This document shows positions 54,270 to 64,000 of a stretch of 64,000 bases of DNA, piece after piece. Made by a program: the position numbers and the translations under genes. How positions within the stretch are numbered: the stretch's first letter is position 1; each line of letters begins with the position of its first letter. A model generated the notes under the pieces. The model did no database searches. It was not told the origin of the DNA and saw only the letters and a list, made by a program, of their open reading frames with translations. Source of the stretch: Lithobates sylvaticus (taxonomy: Eukaryota > Chordata > Amphibia > Anura > Ranidae); assembly GCA_028564925.1 (NCBI GenBank), contig CM053030.1, positions 267,308,199 to 267,372,198 of the forward strand, read 5' to 3'.

Positions 54270-56435
54270 AGGAAGAGCTTTTAAGGACTCACATACTGTA
54301 TTTTAGGGCTCCCCCTCTACCTTTTCACTTACATCGAAGAAGGTTAATGGAAGATCTTTCAAGGCAGTGGATGTTCCCATACAAAATACAGTAAGTTCCC
54401 TGGCTATTTGATGCCCAGCTATGTCTGTTTTTTTTATGACAAAGCTGTATTAAGCTGGGCATACTGTAGATAGTTTTTTTTTTTTTTTTGCACACAAGTG
54501 AGGTGAATAGAGGAATACCCCTTGCCGAGACAATGTATTTTAACAGCGGCTCCCACTGTTCTCAGAATAGGCTAATCAGCAGATGCAGCCAACTGGCTGC
54601 GGCCACTGATCAACAAAAGTTTTCCAGCGTGTTCATTCAACAGAAGTCGATCTAACGATTAACCTCTGTTAAATAGGAGGGGCCACACACTGATCAAAAT
54701 TCAGCTGGTCCCTTTCCCAGGGATTATCTATGGAATTCTTAAACACTGGTGCATCCTCTACAGGAATCCTCAGTGCTCTATTAATTAAGAACATCCAGAT
54801 CATCAGCAGGGACAGCCCACTTTTTAAAAAAAGTATTCCTCAAATGGGTAAAAGTGCAAAACCTTAAAAAAAAATAAAAAAATAAAGTATATCCAGATCC
54901 TCCAATTCTCTATGCAGGAAGCTTGGGAATAAATACCGGATGGGGGGGTGCACATACATCAGAGCAAAGCCTCAAAGACTGTAGGGGACACTGTGACAGA
55001 GTAACAAGTCACTTTGTCATGTATCCCTAGTGAGATAAATCACAGGCCATCCCGATCCAGGATAACGCTGTTGCAGCTGAACCCACATGTAGCAAGGACA
55101 TTCATTGGCTGAGCTGTGGGCACTACAAGGATCTAGACTGTTGTCAGCCAGCATAGCAGTTGGACTTGCAATCAGAATAAAAAAAAAAAAGAAGATTTCA
55201 CTGCAACAACAAAGGCAACTAAGATTCCCAGCAGGAAGCTTAGCTTGTCTTTGTGCTTACTATCCTACTCCTTAAAGTATTTGTTAGCTCAATATTTGAT
55301 ATCCCTGATATGTGCCTGTTGTACCATGTATTTGTATGCGAAAGTATTCTCTTTGTATTGCTTCCTTTGTGTTAAATCCTTGGTGTTCCTGCCAGTCCCT
55401 CTGATTTCCTAATAAAAACTGACCACACTAGGCAGGAGAACACACCCTGGTCAGTTCTCTAGCCTGCTCTCCTTCTGGGTTGCTACTGTTTTCAAAAGTT
55501 TTATCTAAATGCAATGCTCTTAACTGGAAATCTAGATGATGTTGTCCTGAAATGACTTGCTGGCAATTCTGTATCTTTTTTTAATTAATATAACATGTTT
55601 ATATAGATGTGTTTGTGATACTCTGAAAATGTCATTCGTTGCTGTTTCTCACAATGTGAGAGACCCCTCTTTTGCCATTCTGTTGTTATTTCCTTTGGCT
55701 GTGGCTGCTTATTGACTCGTTCTATATTAACTGTAAAATTATATTTAAATGGCCTGCAGTGACTCATGCCCTTCCCATGATTTCTGACCAGCGTTGTAAT
55801 TACTAATGATAATCTAAGAGATTTAATGATGTACGCATTGCTGTGAAAATGTCAATAAATGTCACACATTGTCTTTCAAGGCTTTGCTCTAATTAATATG
55901 TTTCTATAATGAAGTAAATGTGATTTGTAATCATGTGTTTTTTTTTTTGTACATTTGTAATCTATAGCAATAGCAATATTTTATAAATTAAATAACTTAC
56001 TTGTAATGGAATTTAAGAGATATTAGATTACGTGAATTATAAATAGTAAAAGATTGTGCCATTGAGAGAACACACATCTGGAGTTTTCCTGAACGTCTAC
56101 TGCTGTGTGAATGTTCACTGATGAATAAAAGGGAACTTTGTACTGCTATTTCTAAATGCATTACTTCTTTTTAGCCCCACATTATAGTTGCCGGTATTCA
56201 GCTAATAATAAGTACCACACTTCCGTGTTCCATCCAGCGTGCTGATGTCACCCAAAAGCTCTACTCGACATGTTTCATCGCGATTGCCCTGAGGAAGTCC
56301 TGTGACAAAATGGGTCGACAGAGCTTTTGCATGATAGAGAAACAATCTCATCAGTTAGATTAAGATCAAATAGCTGGAATATGTTTTACCGTTACCCCAT
56401 CATACCCTCAACAAATTTTGGGAGATTTATTTTAA
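54270..56435. other. Intron sequence, mostly unassigned
   Basis: No gene recognised. A piece near 54451-54730 resembles a worn MITE ('gctgggcatactgtagatag'). The rest is ordinary AT-rich intron, apart from the motif at 56253-56331. Confidence 0.4.
56253..56331. ncRNA. Inverted pair of hammerhead-like motifs
   Basis: The plus strand has 'ccctgaggaagtcctgtgac', with CTGAGGA at 56289-56295, then 'aaaatgggtcgacagagc'. The minus strand has GAAAC (56276-56272) followed by 'atgtcgagtagagc'. The outer sequences 'aaaagctct' and 'agagctttt' pair. Each strand keeps part of a hammerhead core but neither is complete. Confidence 0.35.
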
Positions 56436-57386
56436 CCACTTAAGGACTAGCCTTGTTTTGGAATTTAGGTGTTTACATGTTTAAAACAGTTTTTTTTGCT
56501 ACTTAGAACCCCCAAACTTTATATATTGTTTTTTTCTAGCCTAGAGAATAAAATGGCGGTTATTGCAATACTTATTTTCACACCGTATTTGCGCAGCGGT
56601 CTTACAAGTGCACTTTTTTAATAAAAAAATAAGACAACAGTAAAGTTAGTCCAATTTTTTTTTATATTGTGAAAGATAATGTTACGCCGAGTAAATTGAT
56701 ACCCAACATGTCGCGCTTCTAAATTGCGCCCGCTCGTGGAATGGCGTCAAACTTTTAGCCTCAAAAATCTCCATAGGCGACGTTTAAAAAATTCTACAGG
56801 TTGCATGTTTTGCGTCTAGGGCTAGAATTATTGCTCTCGCTCTACCGATCGCGGAAATAAGAATGTAAACATCCCTTTAAAAAAAAAGTAATTTCAGAAA
56901 AAAAATTAAAATTGGGTCACTTTTATTCCTATTACAAGGAATGTAAACAGGACCTCTTAAATATGATATCTGGGGTCAAAAAGTCCTCAGATCTCATATT
57001 TGGACTAAAATGCAAAAAAAAAAAAAAAAAAAAATTGTCATTTGAAAAAACGACAACAGAAAAATGTTCCTTTAAGAGGTATGGGCGGAAGTGACATTTT
57101 AACGTTGCTTCAGCCCTCCTATGGTATGGAGATGGGGGAGGCATCTTAGCCTCACTCATCTCCATACCCAGAAAGTGAAAGGACTCCAATCGACGGCTCT
57201 GGTAAGCGGTGGAGGGCACGGGAGATCGTCAGGAGGGGGGTGGCACCTCTCCCGCCGCCGATAACACTGATCTTGCGGCGAATCCGAAAAGATGGATATC
57301 TCAGTTGTGGCAGCAGCAGCTGCCGTTACCGAGACATCCCTCTTCAAAGTGTCGACGTATATCTACAGGAGCCGGTCGGCAAGTGG
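56436..57386. mobile_element. TTAA-flanked CCACTT element next to a marchf11 splice donor
   Basis: TTAA at 56432-56435 and 57387-57390. Ends are 'ccacttaaggactagcc' and 'gagccggtcggcaagtgg'. It is 951 bp and non-coding, though the right half has a GC-rich part and an A-run near 57014-57034. Its right TTAA ends 35 bp before the marchf11 exon edge. Confidence 0.85.
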
Positions 57387-57425
57387 TTAAATACACCATT
57401 CTGTAAAATAAGTGATACAACTTAC

Positions 57426-57618
57426 CTATACACACTAGATCCATAAAACCATACATCCCATAGCAGATCTGGAAAAGGATGTCTCTTCTTTGCCATACGG
57501 CATAAGGGCTAAATGCGGACCACAATAACCATGTCACACTAGATACTAAGAATAAAGAGCCAAGTATGACAGCAATCATCTGGACCTTTTCCACCAATGT
57601 AACTGTAATGCGCTGCCA
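57426..57618 (-). CDS. marchf11 penultimate coding exon (transmembrane region)
   Basis: On the minus strand the exon follows a pyrimidine-rich acceptor 'gtttttgtgtttcag' and begins W-Q-R-I-T-V-T-L. It ends at donor gtaagt in phase 1. It encodes '[20 protein letters not shown]', '[20 protein letters not shown]' and '[20 protein letters not shown]' then LVCI. Helix 1 is about [20 protein letters not shown] and helix 2 starts at [10 protein letters not shown], continuing into the last exon. This two-helix core follows the RING-CH domain in MARCHF4, 9 and 11. The 193-bp length and phases match the last exon exactly. No stop or frame change is seen, so it is an intact host exon. Confidence 0.92.
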
Positions 57619-58197
57619 CTGAAACACAAAAACAGAAATCATTTTAGCAAACAGCGGCAGTTCATATTTGCAATTTCAAACAGGTATTTATCTATTATGA
57701 CTCTGAGCTAAAGACTGAAACAGAACTGGCTTATTACTTATAAAAAACCAAGCAGCATACAGAATTTATTTAAAAGTTAAAGGAATTCCCACTCCTCAGG
57801 TCTGTTCTTGGGTGCACCATTAAACAAATTCCTGCCTATCGCACTAAAGAATCCTTGGTATTAACATTGAATTAAAAACCCCACCCACCTGGCATTATCA
57901 TTATAAAGTAGCCTCACTCTCCTTTTCGCATTTTCTGTTTTCATTATACATTAATGGTAATGCAAAAAGGCAGAAATAAGAACTTTCCTTTTTAAGCACA
58001 AGGTGTGATATTTTATAGTGGGGGAATGGGCCCAAGAAAATCTGGAGAGGAGATCTTTTTTTCAAAAGTCTCTTCGGGGAATATTTATAACAAACTATAC
58101 CAAAAATTCACCCACAATTCCTTAGGCTACACTCATCCTATTTAAAAAACAAAATTTGATCAACATTTGCCCAGAAGAAATTACATTCCGAAGCATT

Positions 58198-58490
58198 TGG
58201 GCAGCACAGTGGTGTAGTGGTTAGCACTTTCACCTAGCAGCAAAAAGGGTCACTGGTTCAAATCCCAATCACGACACCATCTGCCTGGAGTTTGCATGTT
58301 CTTCTTGTGTCTATGTGGGTTTCCTCCAGGTACTCTGGTTTCCTCCAACACTCTAAAGACATGCTGGTAAGTTGATTGGATCCTGTCTAAATTGACCCTG
58401 GTATATGTGTGTTAGGGACCTTAGGTTGTAAGCTCTTAGGGATTGATGTGACTGTAGTACTTGATGGCACTATATAAGTACCTGAAATAG
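58198..58490 (+). mobile_element. tRNA-derived SINE (V-SINE-like)
   Basis: The 5' part 'gggcagcacagtggtgtagt' and 'ggttagcacttt', with a B-box-like 'ggttcaaatccc', is a tRNA-like RNA polymerase III promoter. The body 'tgcctggagtttgcatgttc' and 'gtgggtttcctccaggtact' is the conserved core of a SINE family common in fish and amphibians. The 3' end 'ggcactatataagtacctga' then 'aatagat' is the tail. It is nearly full length, in the plus orientation, and not a tRNA gene. Confidence 0.9.
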
Positions 58491-58819
58491 ATTCAGCAAC
58501 ATTTTTTCTACAATAGTAACAGGTCTTTACTATAACTTTCATCCTAATTAAAAGAAGGTGTTACCCTCCCTGCATCTCCTCATCCTGTTTTAATAAAATA
58601 CACCTTCTTCAGCTGTCATGTCATTGTATTTCAAGTTCAATTGCTCTAATGCATCCTACAATCTCTTTCTGTGCAGAGTCAGAGATCCCAGATCCTGGCC
58701 TCAAATAGTCATCTGACTGTTAGTGGACATATCAGAATTATGCAAAGGATGATTGTGGCACAAGTTAGGGTTAATCAAGTTAAAGTTTTTATTCTTGAAA
58801 AAAAAAAAATCAGAAGATA

Positions 58820-58865
58820 AATCCAACATGTTTCGGGGGCTCAGAACTCCCCCTTCAGTAGGACT
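58820..58865 (-). ncRNA. Hammerhead-like motif
   Basis: On the minus strand 'ctgaagggggagttctgagc' is followed by 'ccccgaaacatgttgg'. The first box CTGAAGG is at 58858-58852, a G4/C4 stem II follows, and GAAAC is at 58834-58830. Only the last base of the CUGANGA box differs. It lies in a remnant shared with 19500-19570. Confidence 0.45.
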
Positions 58866-59795
58866 AAAACACTTGCTGAAACAAAAGCTTATACTGGACC
58901 CACAAATGCAATACAATTACAATTTATTATGAATGTAGTGCAGTCACTGGCTGACAGCCTGGGAACTCCCTGAACTAAAAGGGAAGGAGTCCTTACTGTA
59001 TATGTATTCTAGCAAAGTGAGACATTCCTGGATGCCAGGTTTACCCTTGTGATTTTCCAGTTTGCTCTCTCTATCTGGTTTGCTAAAATTAGCAAGTCGA
59101 CTTTACTGTTCAGATCAGGTTGGAGTGCCATCATAAATTCCTCCATGGCTTACGGGAAATGTGAGCCCAAATTTCCTAAATGAGGGCCTGGGAGAAGTCC
59201 TGTAGAATTGAGATAGACTTGGAAGACTGGGACAGATTTGGCAATAGAGAGCTGAAGCCTCTAATGGGCCTATTAATAGAAACAGTCATTTGCCATTTTT
59301 GTTCCTTGAATTTGGCACTTATTGAGCTATGCATAGAGCTTATTCTGACATTATTTTTCAAGCAGCAATCAATTTTATTATTCAGATAAAATAGAACAAT
59401 TTTCTCTGCTCTTTTACTGGTAAAAAAATCTGTCTTTATTGATAAAAACTAGGTAACATGGGCCATTAGAGGAAGAATCATTCTTTTGACAGCACTGCAT
59501 GTTTTTCAAAAATTTTGACCCTATATTTTACAAAAAAGTAAATCACAACTGCAAATTTCACAGGCCTTTTCTCCTGATAACATCTCACACAATTTCAGAT
59601 TTGCAGGTGTATATATATATCAAGAGAAATTGCTGGCCAAAAGATGAAAAATTCTGTCAAAGTCAACACGAAAAGGGAGTCCTTTTGGTGACAATTTGGT
59701 ATAAATAGGTCCCAAAGAATGTTGTGTTGTCAAAAAAATGTGTACAAATCCTTCCTGGTTGTTCCATACCTCCAAAGGTCTGGCTTTCAACCTAA

Positions 59796-60386
59796 AGTGT
59801 AACTCCGCTTTTGTTGATAAAAAAAAAAATTCCCCTCTAGGTGATCAATGTACATTACAAGGATTCTAATAAACTTTGTTGCAGATTCCTACCTTTTGTG
59901 ATTTTGAAGAAATCCCTGTGTGTTTCTCTGTGCCCATGTGCTAAGCGGGTCTAATGGGAGTGGTTTCATAATTATGAACCAGCTGCTGCACGTGCAAAGC
60001 TCTAATAAGGAAAACTGCATGATCAGCATTCCCTTTTAAACCTGATTTCCTATTGGGAGTATCTCACCAAAAATGAAATTTTTGTTGCAGGGGATGCCGG
60101 AAATCTCAATTGTATCTTAGTGCAGGCTTCTGGGAAAATCAGTAAGCCAATTACACAAGCAGGAAATGACATATCAGGGGGGCGTTCTGTACACATTCTG
60201 TGTACAGAACACTTCCAGGTAGCCATATTGCATTGCATTTTACAAAAAATACCAGTGCTGCAGATTGAAAAGGAAAGGTCATTTTTAATAACATCCAATT
60301 ACAATATGACTTATGTTGCAATTGTATAGGCTATATAATTTTCTCTTTTATTTGCTATTTTTTCCCCACAAAAGTGGAGTTACCCT
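59796..60386. mobile_element. TTAA-type MITE (AGTGTAACTCCGCTTTTG)
   Basis: CTAA at 59792-59795 and TTAA at 60387-60390. The ends 'agtgtaactccgcttttg' and, on the minus strand, 'agggtaactccacttttg' are 18-bp inverted repeats. It is 591 bp and contains a hairpin around 'gttctgtacaca' and 'tgtgtacagaac' at about 60184-60211. It is non-coding. Confidence 0.8.
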
Positions 60387-61689
60387 TTAAGGCATATATG
60401 TAAGACTTCTGGGACCATCTCCTCCATGTTTGGTTGAACCTTCTGGCATTCCCTTCTATTGGGCTGAAGTTATTCTCAGTGTCTTAGCATTCAGGCCCAT
60501 TTGACCAAAAAATATTTGACTTTCTTTGGGTCTTGGATCCAATTTTTTTTTTACATCCAAAATGAATTTGCAAGCGTCTTTTTGCATTTTGCTTCTTTTA
60601 TTTTTTTTCTCTTTGATTTTCTTGAACAGCCTTCCTTTTGTTACGTTATAAACAAAACAAACAAAATCAAGCCCTACAGCAGTATGATAAAGGAAACAGC
60701 AAAGCGAACAAATATCTACACAGTTCTTTTCTCATATGTCAATTTCAGTAGGTTTTGCAGAATTTTGATTGCATCTATTGTCTATGATACAGAAGTCCTA
60801 ACCAAAAAAAGATAAAAAATGTAACCTTGTTTGCTTAAGTGTAGCTTTCCGATCAAGCAGAAATGGCCAGAATAGGATGGCATACATAATTAATTTCTGC
60901 GCATTAGCATTACATCTACAATAGCCTAATCTGTCATATTACCAGTTTATATGTGCACTTTCCATTTATTAATCGCAGGTGCAGCGTGTGACACTACACC
61001 TCACAGACCAATCTTTATGGTAAAGCTGGCCACATATAAAATCTTATATAAATTCATTCAGCTCTAAACAGCACATATGGAAGAATCTCCTGCTAGGACT
61101 ATTGTATATTGACACTATGCAAACAGTGCCTGATTGGATCCAGGCGCTGTCTGGTTGACAATTTTCTGTCAAGAATTTGACCATGTGCTTTCTCAAAATG
61201 ACCAAGGTGTAGGAGGGTGTACCTTCATTATCAGCACCAGAGCAAAATCAGTGCTGTATTAATAATCTGCACCCCTTTAGCTGTGCAGGCAGGGCCGGAT
61301 TTTCCACAAGGCCACGAGGCCAGGCCTCGGGGCGGCAGGGGTGCAGGGGCGGCGCCACTCCTGTGGCGATATCTTGGCCGCCCCCCCGCGCACTAACATA
61401 GCAGCATGGCAGGTGCGGCAGGTCTGTGCCTTCTCTAATATCACTGCACTGCCCCCTCCCCACACTGCCGGTCTTATTCACACAAAACATGAAGCGTGCC
61501 CGCTCTAGACAAAGGGCGGGACTTTTTAAGTTAAGAAGTGGGTGATTGGTTGCTTGGCAGCGGGACGGTTCCAGCAATAAATCACTCACTTTTAACGTGA
61601 AAAGTCCCGCCCGTTGTCCAGAGCGGCCAGGCTCCATACCTTATGTGAATAAGGTAGGGATCTTTGGGAAGGGGGGAGTGCTGTGCTGT

Positions 61690-62530
61690 AAAGGAGTTTG
61701 ATATTGAGAGAGGACTGTGATGGGGGGTCAGTCTGTGATGGGGGTCTGTGATGGAGAGTCTGTGATGGGTCAGGACCAGTTTGTGATGGGGGGTCTGTGA
61801 TGGGGGGGGGGGGTCAGTCTATGATGGGGGGTCTGCTATGGGTCAGGTCAGTCTTTAATGGGGGTCTGTGATGGGGGGTCAGTCTGTAATGAGGGGTGTG
61901 TGATTTGAGGGGTCAGTCTGTGATGGGTCAGTCTGTGATGGGGGGGGTCAGTCTGTGATGGGGGGGGTCTGTGATGGGGGGGGGGTCAGTCTGTAATGAG
62001 GAGTCTGTGATTTGGGGGGTCAGTCTGTGATGGGAGGGTCTGTGATGGGTCAGTCTGTGATGGGGGGGTCAGTCTGTGATGGGAGGGTCTGTGATGGGGG
62101 GGTCAGTCTGTGATGGGAGGGTCTGTGATGGGTCAGTCTGTAATGGGGGTCTGTGATGGGGTGTCAGTCTGTAATGAGGGGTCTGTGATTTGAGGGGTCA
62201 GTCTGTGATGGGAGGGTCTGTGATGGGGGGTCAGTCTGTGATGGGTCAGTCAGTAATGGGGGTCTGTGATGGGGCGGTCAGTCTGTAATGAGGGGTCTGT
62301 GATTTGGGGGGTCAGTCTGTGATGGGAGGGTCTGTCATGGGTCAGTCTGTCATGGGGGGTCAGCCTGTGATGGGTCAGTCTGTAACGGGGGGTCTGTAAA
62401 AGGGGGTTGTGATGTAAAAGGGGGTATGTGATGTAAAGGGGGGACTGAGGACACTGATGTAAAAGGGGGTCTGTGATGTGATGTGAAGGGGGGACTGAAG
62501 ACACTGATGTAAAAGGGGGTCTGTGATTTC
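61690..62530. repeat. G-rich minisatellite based on GTCTGTGATGGGGG
   Basis: Units such as 'gtcagtctgtgatggggggg' and 'tctgtgatggg' repeat about fifty times in irregular order. After about 62390 they grade into 'gatgtaaaagggggtctgtg' units. The minus-strand open frames rich in Thr-Asp-Pro are readings of this array. Confidence 0.95.
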
Positions 62531-62689
62531 TGCACTAGCAAAACACAGGTCTTTGCAAGGGCAATAGAAAACAATTGTTTTCTATGTGTCCTGTTCACAC
62601 TGCAACAGCGCCACTGCGTGCTGAGCAGTGTGGTGCAAAATGCATACTGTTTCTATGCACTGCAACTGAGCTGTGTTGCATAAAAATGA

Positions 62690-62845
62690 ATGAAATGTAT
62701 TTGCATAAAGAACTATTTACAATCATCTTTGGGTCAAGAAAGACTGAACAGTTTAGCTTTACTTGCCATTGAGTCAGAACTTTTAAATACTTTGTCCTAC
62801 GAAGATATTATCGATGAGTTTTTGCCAAAAGAAAAGTTAAAACTA
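62690..62845 (+). pseudogene. hAT transposase C-terminal fragment
   Basis: The plus strand encodes 'IKNYLQSSLGQERLNSLALL' then 'AIESELLNTLSYEDIIDEFL'. This is the end of the hAT dimerisation domain (an R-L-x-x-L-A-L-L-A-I-E pattern). Only about 50 codons remain before the stop region, so the rest of the gene was deleted or replaced by the minisatellite. Confidence 0.75.
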
Positions 62846-63120
62846 AAAAATTGTAGGGAGTTTCTTACTGCTATAATCTTTAAAAGGCATTTTCTGCATT
62901 ACAGAGTATTTTCAGTCTGTTCAATTAAAGCCAGTTATTTTCAGTGTTCTTGTGTGTGGAGATGTGTTTTTAATTGATCTATTGTAGCAGTCATCGATAA
63001 AGGACGAGAATGGTGGTGTGTGTGTGTGGGGGGGGGGGGGGGGTTGTTTAATTGAAGGACACGGCCTTGGGGCGGCAATTGGAGTAAATCCGGGCCTGTG
63101 TGCAGGGTCACAAAGAGTAA

Positions 63121-63467
63121 TGGCCCGTACACACAATCCGAAAATCGGACGAAAAATACCGCTTTCAAATCGATCGTACGATAATCGGATCGTTAGTACA
63201 GAGCTATCGAGAGCCGATCATCCAATAGTATCTGATCAGACAAGCATGAAAATTGTTCTCATATGATAACAGATCGTATGATTTTCATTTATTCAGTACA
63301 GTTGTCCTCTGAAAATACAATACAACAGATTACATCACTTCTGATTTTTTATTCTGTCGTACAAGAATTTTTGTAACTTTAGTAACCTCTCCATTTTTTA
63401 TATGCGACTAGCATGCAAAAAAAACGTACAATCTTTTGTCTGATTTTCGGATCGTGTGTACGGGCCA
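63121..63467. mobile_element. Harbinger MITE (GTACACACAATCCGA group)
   Basis: TAA at 63118-63120 and 63468-63470. Ends 'tggcccgtacacacaatccg' and 'cggatcgtgtgtacgggcca' are inverted. It is 347 bp and non-coding. It sits only 14 bp from the hAT element's target duplication. Confidence 0.88.
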
Positions 63468-63675
63468 TAACTGTCTTATGTCTACATCCAGCTGTGTGAA
63501 GACTTTTGGGAAAACACTCAACCAATCATATAGGCAGGAAAAAGATATAATCAGTTATTGCAAGCAAGAATTGTGTGGCTACATTAGAAAATCAGAGTGG
63601 TCTGCAGATTGAAACATAAAGGCAAATTTCAGCAACAATGATATCATTTGTGTAGTGATTTTTTATGCTAGTTTA

Positions 63676-64000
63676 CAGTGCCTTGAATAAGTATTCATAC
63701 CCCTTGAAATGCTCCACATTTTGTCATGTTACACCCAGAAACATAAATGTATTTTATTGGGATTTTATGTGATAGACCAACACAAAGTGGCACATAATTG
63801 TGAAGTGGAAGGAAAATGATAAATGGTTTTCAAAATTTTTTACAAATAAATATGTAAAAAATGTGGGGTGCATTTGTATTCAGCCCCCCTGAGATCCACC
63901 TTTCACTGCAATTACAGCTGCAAGTCTTTTTTGGTATGTCTCTACCAGCTTTACACATCTAGAGAGTGAAATGTTTTCCCATTCTTCTTTGCAAAATAGA
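63676..64000 (+). mobile_element. Left end of a Tc1-like element, runs off the window
   Basis: It begins 'cagtgccttgaataagtatt' after TA (63674-63675) and continues 'cataccccttgaaatgctcc', the terminal repeat and leader of a widespread Tc1 family. The transposase would lie beyond 64000, so its state cannot be judged. Confidence 0.8.

Larger units (their letters stand above)
43302..57425 (-). other. marchf11 last intron, about 14.1 kb
   Basis: The donor is GT at 57425-57424 (exon .../gtaagt) and the acceptor AG at 43303-43302, a phase-1 intron splitting a glycine codon. It contains the elements listed separately between 44413 and 57386. The remaining sequence (43302-44409, 44764-45032) shows nothing I can name, apart from a partial copy of the 19211 MITE at about 43500-43600 ('cctgttcacttt' block). 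Confidence 0.85.
61290..63098. mobile_element. hAT element with 8-bp target duplication and internal minisatellite
   Basis: TGTGCAGG lies at 61282-61289 and 63099-63106. The ends 'cagggccggatttt' and, on the minus strand, 'caggcccggattt' are typical hAT termini. Subterminal 'cctcggggcggca' and its inverse 'ttggggcggcaa' also pair. The interior is a GC-rich leader, a G-rich minisatellite (61690-62530) and a stub of transposase coding sequence (62690-62845). At 1.8 kb it is an internally deleted, non-autonomous copy. Confidence 0.88.
57619..64000 (-). other. marchf11 upstream intron (part)
   Basis: No further marchf11 exon, in particular no RING-CH cysteine/histidine pattern, was found on the minus strand up to the window edge. 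The intron therefore probably continues beyond it. Unlisted parts (58491-58785, 58865-59791, 60391-61281, 63471-63675) show nothing I can name. Confidence 0.7.

Noticed and set aside
58198-58280. tRNA gene
   Set aside because: The A- and B-box-like sequences are followed by a conserved SINE core and tail, and no cloverleaf fits. It is a SINE head.
62250-62598. Proline/threonine-rich protein on the minus strand
   Set aside because: It is a reading of the GTCTGTGATGGGG minisatellite.
1-64000. Endogenous retrovirus or Polinton
   Set aside because: No retroviral-type LTR pair, protease, envelope, protein-primed polymerase or capsid gene was recognised; the only retroelement with long frames is the DIRS element.

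Overview
This is a vertebrate nuclear window, most likely from a neobatrachian (Rana-like) frog. Two observations point there. The only host gene is a vertebrate MARCH-family E3 ligase gene (best match marchf11, minus strand). The rest is dominated by DNA transposons, their short non-autonomous derivatives, a DIRS element and Penelope-like remnants, a mix typical of amphibians. The species assignment is inference, and family names rest on recalled motifs because no search could be run.

Host gene layout: the last coding exon of marchf11 lies at 42976-43301 and the preceding exon at 57426-57618, both on the minus strand. A phase-1 intron of about 14.1 kb separates them. Together they encode both transmembrane helices and the whole cytosolic tail of the ligase. 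The RING-CH exon is not in the window and should lie beyond 64000. Everything below about 42.5 kb is downstream intergenic DNA.

Region by region: 1-830 is a decayed foldback repeat. 1641-11377 is a roughly 9.7 kb PIF/Harbinger transposon carrying a Myb-like gene, a MADF/BESS-like gene and a DDE transposase. Its Myb-like gene is split by a 3.16-kb foldback element (4844-8005), which in turn contains a TTAA-flanked element (4963-5939). 11.4-19.5 kb holds a LINE tail, hAT-like and Harbinger-like MITEs, a Penelope-like fragment and a long inverted repeat hit once in each arm. 19.7-26 kb holds three Tc1-like pieces, one with a two-layer TTAA-element nest. 26918-32728 is a DIRS retroelement that looks whole. 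32.8-42.7 kb holds more TTAA elements, Harbinger-type MITEs and a palindrome with hammerhead-like motifs. Inside the marchf11 intron are a Penelope-like insertion with a 14-bp target duplication, a kilobase palindrome, a broken BED-finger hAT transposase and a TTAA element 35 bp from a splice donor. Beyond 57.6 kb are a tRNA-type SINE, a TTAA element, a hAT element with a G-rich minisatellite and an 8-bp target duplication, a Harbinger MITE and the start of a Tc1 element.

The most unusual features are clean nested insertions that can be ordered in time, and several hammerhead-ribozyme-like cores on both strands inside retroelement debris. I see no intact new multi-gene system other than the transposons named.
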